Assembly: GCA_023395515.1 (NCBI GenBank)
Contig: JAEWZB010000076.1
Coordinates: 1-64,000 of the forward strand
DNA from: Bacillota bacterium
Lineage (GTDB): Bacteria; Bacillota; Syntrophomonadia; Syntrophomonadales; Syntrophomonadaceae
DNA: 64,000 nucleotides
Reading direction: 5' to 3'
Position 1 is the first letter of the stretch, and each line of letters opens with the position of its first letter. Below are positions 43,833 through 54,194 of this stretch, one piece after another. Under the pieces are notes generated by a model that saw nothing but the letters and a program-made list of their open reading frames with translations, was not told the origin of the DNA and made no database searches. The translations under genes and the position numbers were made by a program.

Positions 43833-45146
43833 ATGAGTAAGGATTTAAGAGTTTTTGAGAGATTGGAATCTGAAGTTAGGAGTTATTGTCGCAGTTTTCC
43901 AACTGTTTTTACTAAAGCCCTTGGTTACAGGATGACTGATAACCAAGGCAGGGAGTATATTGATTTTTTCTCTGGTGCTGGAGCCTTAAACTATGGGCAT
44001 AATCACCCGCGGTTGAAAGAAAAGCTATTAGATTATGTAGCTAATAATGGGGTTACTCATAGTTTAGACATGGCTACTCAAGCTAAAGCAAGATTTATAG
44101 AAAGATTTAATGATATCATCCTAGCTCCACGGAAAATGAATTATAAGTTAATGTTTCCTGGTCCTACTGGTACTAATGCTGTAGAAAGTGCATTAAAACT
44201 AGCCAGGAAAGTAACGGGGCGGGATACTATTATTAGTTTTACTAATGCTTTCCATGGTATGAGCTTAGGTTCCCTCTCAGTAACCGGCAATGCCGGCAAA
44301 AGAGCTGGTGCAGGTATACCTCTTAACAATACTGTATTTATGCCTTTTGATGGATATTTAGGTGATGGAAATGACACTATTGAATATCTAGCCAAGTGTC
44401 TAAGGGATAACTCTAGTGGAACACCTATACCAGCAGCAATAATTTTAGAAACTATTCAAGGTGAAGGTGGTCTTAATGTGGCCAGTTTTGAATGGCTAAA
44501 AAGTACTGAGAGGCTATGTCGGGAATGGGATATCCTGCTGATTGTAGATGATATTCAAGCTGGCTGTGGACGTAGCGGAAGCTTTTTCAGTTTTGAACCG
44601 GCTATGATTAGTCCGGATATTATTTGTCTTTCCAAATCATTAAGCGGATATGGTTTACCTATGGCCATTAATCTAATTAAACCGGAATTTGACATATGGA
44701 CACCAGGGGAACATAATGGAACTTTCAGGGGTAATAATCTGGCTTTTGTTACGGCAACAGAGGCATTAGAGTTTTGGAGGGGTGAACATCTTTCTCTGGA
44801 GATTAAAAATAAGGAAAAAATAATAAATAAATACTTAAAAAAAATAGTTAAAGAATATCCGGAAATAAAAGGAGAATTGCGTGGCAGAGGATTTATGCAA
44901 GGAATCGCTTGTAATGTAAAGGGAGTAGCTTCCAAGATATGTGAAGTTGCATTTCAGAATGGATTAATCATGGAAACCTCCGGTGCTAACGATGAAGTCA
45001 TTAAAATTATGCCACCGCTTACCATTGATATGGAAGGCTTAAAAAGGGGACTAGATATATTAAAAGCCAGCATTTCTAATAAAGAAGTACAATCAATGAT
45101 TAAAATAGAAACTTCTCAGGCAAGGGGCTTTTCGGCCGGATCCTAA
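43833..45146 (+). CDS. ectB: Diaminobutyrate-2-oxoglutarate transaminase
   Basis: 437 residues, a class III PLP aminotransferase. It shows the EctB opening [64 protein letters not shown], the PLP Asp in [15 protein letters not shown], and the PLP Lys in [15 protein letters not shown]. It makes L-2,4-diaminobutyrate from aspartate semialdehyde with glutamate as amino donor. It starts 21 bases after ectA with AAGGAGG in between. The C-terminus has a short extra tail. Confidence 0.95.
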   Translation: MSKDLRVFERLESEVRSYCRSFPTVFTKALGYRMTDNQGREYIDFFSGAGALNYGHNHPRLKEKLLDYVANNGVTHSLDMATQAKARFIERFNDIILAPRKMNYKLMFPGPTGTNAVESALKLARKVTGRDTIISFTNAFHGMSLGSLSVTGNAGKRAGAGIPLNNTVFMPFDGYLGDGNDTIEYLAKCLRDNSSGTPIPAAIILETIQGEGGLNVASFEWLKSTERLCREWDILLIVDDIQAGCGRSGSFFSFEPAMISPDIICLSKSLSGYGLPMAINLIKPEFDIWTPGEHNGTFRGNNLAFVTATEALEFWRGEHLSLEIKNKEKIINKYLKKIVKEYPEIKGELRGRGFMQGIACNVKGVASKICEVAFQNGLIMETSGANDEVIKIMPPLTIDMEGLKRGLDILKASISNKEVQSMIKIETSQARGFSAGS

Positions 45147-45185
45147 GATTTGTTTAGGAGACTGGGGAAGGAAAGGAGTAAAGTA

Positions 45186-45572
45186 ATGATTGTAAAACAA
45201 TTACAAGATATAATGGGTACTGAAAAAGATATAGATACCCCAAATTGGAGAAGCTGTCGTATGCTATTAAAAAATGATGAGATGGGTTTTTCTATGCATC
45301 ATACTATTATAAAAGCCGGAACCAGTACTTATATATGGTATAAAAACCACCTTGAGGCAGTGTATTGCATCAAGGGAGAGGGAGAAATAGAACTTATTGA
45401 AAGCGGTGATATTTATTCTGTAAAGCCAGGTACTTTATATGCTTTAAATGGTCATGAGAAACATTATTTGCGAGCATTATCGGAAATGCATATGGTATGT
45501 GTATTTAATCCTGCACTTGTTGGCTCCGAGATTCATGCTGAAGATGGGTCATATCCATTAGTTAACGAATAA
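45186..45572 (+). CDS. ectC: L-ectoine synthase
   Basis: 128 residues, a cupin. It begins MIVKQLQDIMGTEKDIDTPN. GMGFSMHHTII-type sequence (here EMGFSMHHTIIKAG), HLEAVYCIKGEGEIEL and PGTLYALNGHEKHYLRA carry the metal and substrate ligands. It closes the ring of N-acetyl-diaminobutyrate to ectoine. AAGGAG before the ATG at 45186 supports this start; a longer frame from 45150 overlaps the ribosome binding site. No ectD hydroxylase or lysC follows. Confidence 0.95.
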   Translation: MIVKQLQDIMGTEKDIDTPNWRSCRMLLKNDEMGFSMHHTIIKAGTSTYIWYKNHLEAVYCIKGEGEIELIESGDIYSVKPGTLYALNGHEKHYLRALSEMHMVCVFNPALVGSEIHAEDGSYPLVNE

Positions 45573-45584
45573 GACGTTAGTCTA

Positions 45585-45622
45585 AAAAGCTCCTCCTGCT
45601 TTTTGGGCAGGAGGAGCTAAAC
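45585..45622 (-). terminator. Terminator between ectC and chemoreceptor gene
   Basis: AGCTCCTCCTGC at 45588-45599 and GCAGGAGGAGCT at 45607-45618 form a perfect 12-bp stem. On the minus strand a T run follows, so it ends the chemoreceptor transcript, and it probably also stops ectABC. Confidence 0.85.
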
Positions 45623-45645
45623 TGTATTTTAAGTTCCTTTATAGC

Positions 45646-47649
45646 TTAATATTTAAATCGCCCGATTTGATTTTGCATATTCTCAGCTAACTTAGCTAAA
45701 GATTGGCTGGCGGTGGCAATTTCTTGAACGGAAGCAGTTTGTTCTTCTATAGCCGCTGCCGCTTCTTCTGTTCCTGCGGCATTCTCCTCGGCTATGGCAG
45801 ATAAATTTTGCATTACTGCAATAATTTCGTTTTTCTTTTGCTCCATTACCTTGCCGGAGCTTGATAATACTTGAATAGCTTTTCTGGTTTTTTCTATAGC
45901 TCCTGCAATACCCTCAAATTTCCCTTTAGTATCTTCTACACTGGCAGTTTGTTCATCTACAATACCTTTTACCTCATGCATAGTATTTACTGCTTGATTA
46001 GTTTTAACCGTTAGTTCATTTACGATAGCTTCTATTTCTTGCACGGAGTTATTAGATTGTTCTGCCAGTTTTCTTACTTCTTCGGCTACTACTGCAAAAC
46101 CTTTACCATGCTCTCCAGCTCGGGCAGCCTCAATGGCAGCATTAAGAGCTAGTAAATTAGTCTGGTCGGCAATACTTTTTATTACGGTACTGGCAGTTTT
46201 TATGCCTGCGGCACTATTATTAGTATCTTGAATGATAGTAAAAATCTGCATAGCAGCTTGGTTACTTTCTTTCGTTTTATTCATAAGATTTTCTAAAGTT
46301 ATAAAACCTTCATCTTTTAGATTAGTTACTTCATCGGCTGAATCGTTTAAGCTTTGTAAAAGATTTTCGTTATCATCAATTAATAGAGCCAGTTCATCTA
46401 TTCTGCCCGCACCTAGCTCAGTATCTTTGGCCTGGTCCGAAGCGCCGCTAGCTAATTCTTCAATAGTTTTAGCTATCTCGTCCGCGGTAGTAGAGGTTTG
46501 GTCACTAACAGCCATCATTTCTTGAGAAGCCGCTGCTACTTGATTAGATTCATCATTAATATGTTTTAATATGGTTACAAAGCTATTTTGCATAGTAGCA
46601 ATAGCATTAGTCATAGTACCAATTTCATCTTTACGGTTCATATACGTATTTGCCTTACTATTATGATCAAAAGTTAGATCATATTTAGCTAATCTTTCCA
46701 AAATGCCGGATAAAACTCCGATAGGATAAGAAATTTGGCGGCCTAAGTAGAAAGCCATAAATAAGCCTAAAACAATAAATATTATAGTAGCTCCGGTAAT
46801 GCTCCTTTGTAAGGTATTTAAGCTTGACATTACTTCAGTCTTTAAAGCACCTACTCCCACACTCCAGCTCGTACCTTCCACAGGCGCGAAACCCATGTAA
46901 ACTTCTTGGCCCTCTAGATTTTTATAACTGCCAAAATCTTTTTCACCATTAATCATTCTAGTTATAACTTGAGCTAAAGGTGCTAGTTCTTTATTTTCCT
47001 GCGCTTCGGCTATAAAATTACGTTGTTCCAGTACATAGCCTTCGTTAGGATGGGCAATCATGGTACCATCTTTATTGACTAAATAAGCATAGCCACCTTC
47101 GCCAAACTTCACTGCATTAGTAATATTACTTAAGGTGTTTCCCGGCAGCCTGGCTGCTATAACTGCTACCACCTCATTTTCTTGATATATAGGTGCAGCT
47201 AACATCATTACCGCTGAGTTAGTAACCCGGCTAATACTAATATCGGACATGTTAGCAACTCCGGCAAAAGCAGTTTTTACATAATCAGTGTCACCTATAA
47301 ATGTCGGTTCCCCTTGGTCTATGTCTCGGATATAACCGTCTTTATCAACTATACCCATAGTAAGAAAGCCGTGTTTTTGGGTTTCTTCTAATAAGGCGGG
47401 CAACTGGGTTTCCCAATCCATACTCTTGATTACATTCCGATTAGCAATCATTTCAATTATGGTAATATTATTCTCATAACCATTAGAAACTATTGATGCT
47501 GCTTGAACTGCTAACTCCATTAAACTTTCTTGTGAATTTTGCTCTAAGGCATTGGAGGCTGTATTATAGGCAATTATGCCTAATCCTGTTCCGACTATGA
47601 AAAGGGTTAGGGTAAAATAAATCATTAATCTAGTGCCTATACTTTTCAT
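45646..47649 (-). CDS. Methyl-accepting chemotaxis protein with dCache-type sensor
   Basis: 667 residues. Membrane segments near residues 8-30 and 280-302 flank an extracellular Cache-type sensor ([43 protein letters not shown]). A HAMP region and the methyl-accepting signalling domain follow, with the tip [43 protein letters not shown]. Adaptation helices contain [17 protein letters not shown]. dCache sensors often bind amino acids or carboxylates; the ligand is unknown. The gene is monocistronic. Confidence 0.94.
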   Translation of the reverse strand: MKSIGTRLMIYFTLTLFIVGTGLGIIAYNTASNALEQNSQESLMELAVQAASIVSNGYENNITIIEMIANRNVIKSMDWETQLPALLEETQKHGFLTMGIVDKDGYIRDIDQGEPTFIGDTDYVKTAFAGVANMSDISISRVTNSAVMMLAAPIYQENEVVAVIAARLPGNTLSNITNAVKFGEGGYAYLVNKDGTMIAHPNEGYVLEQRNFIAEAQENKELAPLAQVITRMINGEKDFGSYKNLEGQEVYMGFAPVEGTSWSVGVGALKTEVMSSLNTLQRSITGATIIFIVLGLFMAFYLGRQISYPIGVLSGILERLAKYDLTFDHNSKANTYMNRKDEIGTMTNAIATMQNSFVTILKHINDESNQVAAASQEMMAVSDQTSTTADEIAKTIEELASGASDQAKDTELGAGRIDELALLIDDNENLLQSLNDSADEVTNLKDEGFITLENLMNKTKESNQAAMQIFTIIQDTNNSAAGIKTASTVIKSIADQTNLLALNAAIEAARAGEHGKGFAVVAEEVRKLAEQSNNSVQEIEAIVNELTVKTNQAVNTMHEVKGIVDEQTASVEDTKGKFEGIAGAIEKTRKAIQVLSSSGKVMEQKKNEIIAVMQNLSAIAEENAAGTEEAAAAIEEQTASVQEIATASQSLAKLAENMQNQIGRFKY

Positions 47650-47814
47650 AACATCATTCCTTTCTAATTGGTGATGAGTCCTTTTTGAGGTGGGAAAAAA
47701 ATCCTATAAATATAAAATTTATTTAATTGCTTAAATTATTCGACGACTTGGGGAAAAGTTCCTTTAATTATGATAAGAAATGGCAAATTTATTAAAAATA
47801 GTTGGTAATATGAG

Positions 47815-47853
47815 AAAACCCCCTATTCGTTAAGCTAACGAATAGGGGGTTAA
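47815..47853 (-). terminator. Intrinsic terminator of the activase gene
   Basis: ACCCCCTATTCGTTA and TAACGAATAGGGGGT pair perfectly around a two-base loop. TTTTC follows on the minus strand, just after the stop codon of the giant activase gene. Confidence 0.85.
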
Positions 47854-47864
47854 TGGTTTAAAGG

Positions 47865-50800
47865 TTAATTAGGTATATTATCCTTAGAAAACCGATATTC
47901 GCAGGGGGGGATAAGTTCTTTAGGGCTGGTATCCGGCATATTTTTAAATGCCACAGCCAGCATTAGCTTCAGGCGGTTGAGCTGGTTAACTTCACTAGCC
48001 CCGGGGTCATAATCTATAGCGGTTATATTAGCCAGAGGATAGTTTCTTTTTAATTCTTTTATCATGCCTTTACCGGTAACATGATTAGGCAGACAACCGA
48101 AAGGCTGTACACAGACAATATTAGGAGTACCGCTCTCAATCAAATCTATCATTTCCGCAGTTAAGAACCATCCTTCTCCGCAATGGTGCCCTAAAGACAT
48201 TATGGGGCTGGCTAGTCCGGCTTTATGATAGATAGAACTGGGGGCGGTAAACCTGGTACTGGCATTTAAATGTGTGTTCATTATTTGGCGGCTTTTTTCA
48301 AAATAATTTATTAATAGTTTTCCAATTAATTTTTGACTAGATTTCCCGTTGAGATATTCCGATTTATAAATATAGTCATAAGCACAGTACAAGAAAAAAT
48401 CTAACAGATCCGGCATGACTACTTCCGCACCTTCATGTTCCAGAACCTTAACAATATCATTATTGGCGGTAGGGTGATATTTAACTAGTATTTCTCCTAC
48501 AATACCTATCCGGGGCTTGCGCTCGGCAGAGATTTCGAGCTGGTCAAATTCTTCCACAATCTGTTGCAGGTTAGTGGCAAATTCTTCTTTATTGCCGGTC
48601 TGTAGTTGAGCTTTACAGCGTTTAACCCATCTTTCATATAATAAATCGGCTGATCCGGGTATCTTTTCATAGGGTCTGACCCGGTGTAAGACCCGCATTA
48701 ATAAATCCCCATAAACAACAGCATCAATCGATTTTTTTATAAGTTTTAAGGTAACCTTAAACCCCGGATTTTTCTCGGCTCCGTAAATATTAGCCGAAAT
48801 TACCGGAATATTGGCAAACCCTGCGGCACTTAACCCTTTTCTAAGTAATCCTATGTAGTTAGTAGCCCGGCATCCGCCTCCAGTTTGACTGATCATAACG
48901 GAAGTATTATTCAGGTCATATTTACCTGAATTTAAAGCTTCGATTAGTTGCCCAATAACTATGATAGCCGGATAACAGGCATCATTATTTACATATTTGA
49001 CCCCTTCATCAATAGCTAATTTATCTACGGAAGGCAGTAATTCAATATTATATCCTTCTGTTTTAAAGACTTCTTGCAGAAACTCAAAGTGCATAGGAGC
49101 CATTTGCGGACATAATATAGTATGGTTTTTCTTCATTTTCTTAGTAAAAACTATTCTAGGCGGCTTAGGGGGAGAAATTTCCGGTTTTAAGCCTTGTCGC
49201 TTTCTTTCGGCTATTACTGCCATAAGGGAACGGATTCTTATTTTAGCCGCACCTAGATTAGCCCCTTCATCTATTTTAAGGGTAGTATAAACTTTACCTT
49301 TAGCACTCAGTATTTCCTGAACCTGGTCGGTAGTAATAGCATCAATTCCACAACCGAAAGAATTAAGCTGAATTAATTCCAGCCCGGGATGAGTAGTTAC
49401 AAATTCAGCTGCGGCATAAAGCCGGGAATGATACATCCATTGGTCAATTACTCTAAGGGGTCTGGAGACTTGACCTAAATGAGCTACGGCATCTTCGCTA
49501 AGTACTGCCATACCGAGAGAATTAATAATTTCAGGTATACCGTGGTTTATTTCCGGGTCCAGATGATAAGGCCGGCCGGCTAGTATTATACCTTGTTGTC
49601 CGGTTTTTTCCAGGTAAGCTAGTGTTTCTTCACCTTTACGCCGGACTTCTTCCTTAAAAGCCCTATCTTCCTGCCACGCTTTATCAACGGCCCGGGCAAT
49701 TTCCCTTTTGGATATTCCCCAAGCTGCCAGTTCCTGGTGAAGCCTTACGATAAGGAATTTTTTATTATCGTAGGGAAGAAACGGGGTCATTAAGAGTACC
49801 TCGTTTTCCTTAATCATATCCATATTATTTTTTACTACTTCCGGATAAGAAATCACCATAGGACAGTTAAAGCTATTATTGGCCTCTTTCTGTTCGGCCC
49901 GCTCATATATAATAGAAGGATAAAAAATAGTCTTAATTCCCTGGTTTATCAGGGCGGCAATATGTCCGTGGGCTATTTTAGCCGGAAAACAAGCGGTATC
50001 AGAAGGAATCGTTTCACTGCCTAATTCGTATAAAGCTCTGGAAGAACGGGGAGACAGCTCCACCCTAAATCCCAAGTCGGTAAAGAAGGTAAACCAAAAC
50101 GGATAGTTTTCATACATATTTAAAACTAAGGGAATTCCTATAACACCCCTTGTAGCTTGTTCGGGGGTTAAGGGCTCATAGTTTAAAAGCCGGTTATATT
50201 TATAAGCATACAGATTAGGCAAGAGGGGCTCTTTATTTTGTTTATCTAACATTTTTTCACAGCGGTTACCTGATATGTAGCGGTTTCCGTCGCGGAAACT
50301 ATTAATGGTTAACAAGCAATTATTACCGCAACCGCCGCAGCGGCTTAGCCTGGTCTTTATGGAAAATTCATCTAACTGTTGCTTAGAGATGATAGAACTA
50401 ATATGTCCCTTTTGACTGCGGTTTCGGGCTATAAGGGCTGCGCCAAAAGCTCCCATTAGATGGGCAATATCAGGTCTGATGACTTCTTGGCCGGCAATAA
50501 TTTCTAAACATCTTAAGATGGCATCATTTTGGAAGGTTCCCCCTTGGACTACCATATTCTCGCCTAAATCTTCCGAGCTTCTCATTTTTATAACTTTGAA
50601 CAGCGCGTTTTTAATTACCGAATAAGAAAGTCCGGCGGAAATATCTTCGATGGTAGCTCCTTCTTTTTGGACTTGTTTAACCATAGAATTCATAAAAACT
50701 GTACATCGGGAGCCTAAGTCTACCGGGGCGGCTGATTTTAGGGCCAGCTCGGCAAATTCCTGTACAGTAGTATTTAAAGACTGGGCAAATCCCTCGATAA

Positions 50801-52154
50801 ATGAACCACAACCTGAAGAACAAGCTTCATTAAGCATAATTTCTTCAATAACCCCGGCTTTTATCTTAAGACATTTCATATCCTGTCCGCCAATATCTAA
50901 GATTAAATCTACTTTAGGGCTGAAAAACTGAGCGGCGGTATAATGAGCTACAGTTTCCACTTCCCCTATATCAATCTGTAAAGCCGTTTTTAAGAGTCCT
51001 TCACCATAACCGGTAACGGCGGTATGGCGAATAGTAGCTCCAGACGGCAGCCGACCGTATAAATCTTGTAATATGTTAAGTCCGGATTTTAAAGGACTGC
51101 CGCTATTATTGCCATAGAAAGAATATAACAGTGTACCCTTTTCATCAATTAAAGCTGCCTTAGTAGTTGTTGAGCCGGCATCTATACCTAAAAAACAATC
51201 CCCCTGAAAAGAGGCTAAATCATTTTTACTGATTTGATGTAGAGCATGCCGGTTACGAAAGCTTTCTAATTCACTTAAATTATTAAATAAGGGCTGCAAA
51301 CGTGCTACTTCTTGGTGATCGGATATATCTAAACTTTTTAAATGCTGAATTAATAAGGACAAACGCAGGGGATTATCAGTTGTGGATGCTAAGGCCGCTC
51401 CCATAGCTACAAAGAATTGAGCATGGGCAGGAAACAAGGCTTGGTCATCCGTAAGTTTTAAGGTTTCCTTAAACCGATGGCGAAGTTCAGATAAGAAATA
51501 TAAGGGGCCGCCCAAAAAGGCCACAGTGCCTTTAATGGGTTTACCGCAGGCTAAACCACTGATAGTTTGGTTAACTACGGCCTGAAATATGGAAGCCGCA
51601 ATATCTTCTTTGCGGGCTCCTTCATTTAACAATACTTGAATATCGGTTTTAGCAAAAACACCACAGCGGGCCGCCACCGGATAAATAGTAGCATAGCTTT
51701 TAGCCAGTTCATTTAAGCCCAGAGCATCAGTACCGAGCAAGGTAGCCATCTGGTCTATAAAAGCTCCCGTGCCTCCGGCACAGATGCCATTCATTCTCTG
51801 ATCTAATCCACCTTGAAAAAAGGTTATTTTAGCATCTTCGCCGCCCAGTTCGATAGCTACATCAGTTTGAGGGATTAGTTTTTCTATGGTATGGTTACAG
51901 GCAATTACTTCTTGAACATGGTTTATTTTTAACCATGAAGAAATAGCCAAGCCGGCTGAACCAGTGACCATTATAGTAAGCAGTTTATCGCCTACGGCCT
52001 GCAGTGCATCAATTAATAGTTCAGTGGTATACTTTTTAGTTTCAGCATAATGGCGGCGATAATCTTTATAAATTATAATGCCATTGTTATCAAGAATGAC
52101 TAACTTTACGGTAGTTGATCCAACATCTAAGCCCATATGTAGTGTTTCGATCAT
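47865..52154 (-). CDS. Giant acyl-CoA dehydratase activase-like protein (two BcrAD/BadFG ATPase domains, DUF2229, HgdB-like C-terminus)
   Basis: 1429 residues. Two ASKHA-type ATPase domains are seen. The first starts [20 protein letters not shown] and holds [11 protein letters not shown] and [12 protein letters not shown]. The second starts [17 protein letters not shown] and holds [13 protein letters not shown] and [13 protein letters not shown]; the Cys residues hold a shared [4Fe-4S]. Then come [12 protein letters not shown], a DUF2229 part (about 665-890, with [14 protein letters not shown]) and an HgdB-like part (about 990-1400, with [12 protein letters not shown]). Single-domain relatives (HgdC) drive ATP-dependent one-electron transfer to 2-hydroxyacyl-CoA dehydratase or benzoyl-CoA reductase. 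No partner enzyme lies nearby. A TetR gene is divergent. Confidence 0.9.
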   Translation of the reverse strand: MIETLHMGLDVGSTTVKLVILDNNGIIIYKDYRRHYAETKKYTTELLIDALQAVGDKLLTIMVTGSAGLAISSWLKINHVQEVIACNHTIEKLIPQTDVAIELGGEDAKITFFQGGLDQRMNGICAGGTGAFIDQMATLLGTDALGLNELAKSYATIYPVAARCGVFAKTDIQVLLNEGARKEDIAASIFQAVVNQTISGLACGKPIKGTVAFLGGPLYFLSELRHRFKETLKLTDDQALFPAHAQFFVAMGAALASTTDNPLRLSLLIQHLKSLDISDHQEVARLQPLFNNLSELESFRNRHALHQISKNDLASFQGDCFLGIDAGSTTTKAALIDEKGTLLYSFYGNNSGSPLKSGLNILQDLYGRLPSGATIRHTAVTGYGEGLLKTALQIDIGEVETVAHYTAAQFFSPKVDLILDIGGQDMKCLKIKAGVIEEIMLNEACSSGCGSFIEGFAQSLNTTVQEFAELALKSAAPVDLGSRCTVFMNSMVKQVQKEGATIEDISAGLSYSVIKNALFKVIKMRSSEDLGENMVVQGGTFQNDAILRCLEIIAGQEVIRPDIAHLMGAFGAALIARNRSQKGHISSIISKQQLDEFSIKTRLSRCGGCGNNCLLTINSFRDGNRYISGNRCEKMLDKQNKEPLLPNLYAYKYNRLLNYEPLTPEQATRGVIGIPLVLNMYENYPFWFTFFTDLGFRVELSPRSSRALYELGSETIPSDTACFPAKIAHGHIAALINQGIKTIFYPSIIYERAEQKEANNSFNCPMVISYPEVVKNNMDMIKENEVLLMTPFLPYDNKKFLIVRLHQELAAWGISKREIARAVDKAWQEDRAFKEEVRRKGEETLAYLEKTGQQGIILAGRPYHLDPEINHGIPEIINSLGMAVLSEDAVAHLGQVSRPLRVIDQWMYHSRLYAAAEFVTTHPGLELIQLNSFGCGIDAITTDQVQEILSAKGKVYTTLKIDEGANLGAAKIRIRSLMAVIAERKRQGLKPEISPPKPPRIVFTKKMKKNHTILCPQMAPMHFEFLQEVFKTEGYNIELLPSVDKLAIDEGVKYVNNDACYPAIIVIGQLIEALNSGKYDLNNTSVMISQTGGGCRATNYIGLLRKGLSAAGFANIPVISANIYGAEKNPGFKVTLKLIKKSIDAVVYGDLLMRVLHRVRPYEKIPGSADLLYERWVKRCKAQLQTGNKEEFATNLQQIVEEFDQLEISAERKPRIGIVGEILVKYHPTANNDIVKVLEHEGAEVVMPDLLDFFLYCAYDYIYKSEYLNGKSSQKLIGKLLINYFEKSRQIMNTHLNASTRFTAPSSIYHKAGLASPIMSLGHHCGEGWFLTAEMIDLIESGTPNIVCVQPFGCLPNHVTGKGMIKELKRNYPLANITAIDYDPGASEVNQLNRLKLMLAVAFKNMPDTSPKELIPPCEYRFSKDNIPN

Positions 52155-52183
52155 TTCGAATCCCTCCGCAATAAATCAGTAAT

Positions 52184-52198
52184 TCAAACAATGTTTGA
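52184..52198. promoter_or_regulatory. Candidate TetR operator
   Basis: TCAAACAATGTTTGA is a perfect inverted repeat (TCAAACA-A-TGTTTGA) in the divergent promoter region of the tetR and activase genes, 30 bases before the activase start. Confidence 0.5.
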
Positions 52199-52303
52199 AA
52201 AATACTTACCTTTATGGTAAATTAGAAATAAGTTCTTGTCAATGCTTGACTTAGTAGCCATAGTTCTACTTATAAAGAGTTTTCAAATATGGGAGCTGAA
52301 AAA

Positions 52304-52903
52304 ATGAAAAACCGCATAGGTACCCTAACGACAAAAGAGAAGATAATTGGTGTTACTATGGACATTATTGCCCAAGAAGGTTTTCAAAATATAACTATCA
52401 GGAAAATTGCGGCTAAAGCGGGGGTTAACGTAGCGGCAGTTAATTATCATTTCGGTTCTAAAGATGCGGTAATTAATGAAGCTTTGAAAACGGTGACCGA
52501 TCAGCTGGAGCATATCTATGAATATTTAAAAAATAGTAATGAGGAGCCTAAAACTAAGTTAGCTTTATTTATTATAAACTATACCGATATGATGTTTAAA
52601 TATCCTGACATACTAAAGAATGTAATAGACCATGCTATTCATAATAAGCTCTTTGATAATCAAATCGAATATTTTACTTTCCTGCAAACCGAAGGAGTGG
52701 GGATACTTAAGACGGTTATATCCCAAATTAGGCCCGACTTGGATGAATATGATATTTATATTAAAATATTACATTTGTTAAGTGGTTTATCTTTTCCATT
52801 TTTAATGGGGGATCAGATTAAGGATATGATGGGATTTGATTTATACAGTGGGCAAATGCGCGAAATGCATACTAAAATGCTGCTAGATAATATTTGCTGC
52901 TAA
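52304..52903 (+). CDS. TetR/AcrR family transcriptional regulator
   Basis: 199 residues. The N-terminal helix-turn-helix is ITIRKIAAKAGVNVAAVNYHFGSKDAVINEALK, typical of TetR. The C-terminal ligand domain is divergent. GGGAG precedes the ATG at 52304; an ATG at 52289 is possible. It is transcribed away from the giant activase gene with about 130 bases between. The near-palindrome TCAAACAATGTTTGA at 52184-52198 lies there and is a good candidate operator. Control of the activase is inferred from position. Confidence 0.9.
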   Translation: MKNRIGTLTTKEKIIGVTMDIIAQEGFQNITIRKIAAKAGVNVAAVNYHFGSKDAVINEALKTVTDQLEHIYEYLKNSNEEPKTKLALFIINYTDMMFKYPDILKNVIDHAIHNKLFDNQIEYFTFLQTEGVGILKTVISQIRPDLDEYDIYIKILHLLSGLSFPFLMGDQIKDMMGFDLYSGQMREMHTKMLLDNICC

Positions 52904-53035
52904 ATTTTGGGTAATTGAGGTAATAAAATCATAATGAAATAGGTTATAATAGGTTTATAATAGTTCATTTTTGAGATTTATTATGATATAAATTTTTAGA
53001 AGGGACTAAAATTTAAATAACTAAGGAGGGGTTAC

Positions 53036-53620
53036 ATGAAATCATTAAAAGGTACCAAAACTGCGGAAAATCTAATGAAGGCTTTTGCGGGGGAATCCCA
53101 AGCTAGAAACCGTTATACTTTTTACGCTTCTATAGCTAAAAAAGAAGGTTATGTACAGATTGCTAACTTATTTATGGAAACTGCTGAAAACGAGAAAGAG
53201 CATGCTAAAAGATTTTATAAATTCCTGCCGGAAAGCTTAAATGGAGAACCGGTAGAAATTATGGCTGATTTTCCTGTAGCTTTAGGTGATACTAAATTCA
53301 ACTTACAGGCGGCGGCTGATGGCGAAAATGAAGAGTGGGATAGATTATACCCGCAGTTTGCTGATATAGCCCAAGAAGAAGGTTTTCCTGAAATAGCTAT
53401 AGTATTTAGAAAAATTGCTGAAGTTGAAAAACATCACGAAGCCAGATACAGAAAACTATTAGCTAATATAGAAAATGATAAGGTATTCAAAAAGGATGAG
53501 GCCACCGAGTGGAAATGTGACAACTGTGGATATGTTCATGAGGGTCAAGAAGCTCCTCAAATGTGTCCCGCATGTGCTCATCCCCAGGCTCATTTTGAAG
53601 TTTTAGCCGAAAATTATTAA
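53036..53620 (+). CDS. rbr: Rubrerythrin
   Basis: 194 residues. The four-helix diiron domain begins [28 protein letters not shown] and has [14 protein letters not shown] and the second ligand pair in [18 protein letters not shown]-terminal rubredoxin-type centre follows ([23 protein letters not shown]). It reduces hydrogen peroxide in anaerobes, taking electrons from rubredoxin or NADH-linked reductases. AAGGAGGGG lies before the ATG and a strong terminator follows, so it is a single-gene unit. Confidence 0.97.
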   Translation: MKSLKGTKTAENLMKAFAGESQARNRYTFYASIAKKEGYVQIANLFMETAENEKEHAKRFYKFLPESLNGEPVEIMADFPVALGDTKFNLQAAADGENEEWDRLYPQFADIAQEEGFPEIAIVFRKIAEVEKHHEARYRKLLANIENDKVFKKDEATEWKCDNCGYVHEGQEAPQMCPACAHPQAHFEVLAENY

Positions 53621-53631
53621 GATTTAAGCGT

Positions 53632-53667
53632 AAAAACTCCGTGGTAATTAGGCCGCGGAGTTTTTTT
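53632..53667 (+). terminator. Intrinsic terminator after rubrerythrin
   Basis: AAAACTCCGTGG pairs with CCGCGGAGTTTT around TAATTAGG, with one G-U pair, and continues into a T run. Confidence 0.9.
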
Positions 53668-53669
53668 AC

Positions 53670-54194
53670 GCCATTTAGTTTTAATGGTATGATATTAATT
53701 AGTAGTAGGACTCAATCAGGAGTACTTATCTGACTCTTCATATTAACTGATAATAGGCAAATCTTTTTATTTTAACCTTAATCATTAAAAATGGCATATT
53801 TATTGCATTATATATTTAAGAGCAATATTAACATATAATAATATATATATCAGAAAATTCTGCAAATACATTCATTAAATATCTAAAATCATAACTAATA
53901 GTTTAAAGAATATTTATGACTAACATAAAAATTACCTATTGCTGCTATTGAAAGATTTGTGATTTCGTTCTCTAGCTTTTTGTATACTTAATATAAGATT
54001 TCAGCGGTGTTTAAATTTTGGCAAGTTTAAATATGGGGAAAGGAGGCCTTTTTTCCAACAATATGTGCTGGTATAACGGGAATACCTTCACATAATTATT
54101 AACTGAATAGATTGTTGGGATAGCAGTGTATTAGCTGTTTAAGCTGCTATTTAGTATGTAGTTCATTAGCGCTACCAAAGGAGTTGGGTAAATT
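53670..54194 (+). other. 525-base leader region of the sigma-54 activator gene
   Basis: The region is AT-rich. It holds a consensus -24/-12 element at 53792-53807 and a GGAAAGGAGGCCTTTTTTCC near-palindrome around 54038-54057. Only very short frames occur. No riboswitch was recognised. Confidence 0.5.
53792..53807 (+). promoter_or_regulatory. Candidate sigma-54 (-24/-12) promoter
   Basis: TGGCATATTTATTGCA matches the consensus TGGCAYR-N4-TTGCW at every fixed position. It lies about 390 bases before the sigma-54 activator gene and points toward it, suggesting autoregulation or an untranslated leader. Confidence 0.55.
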
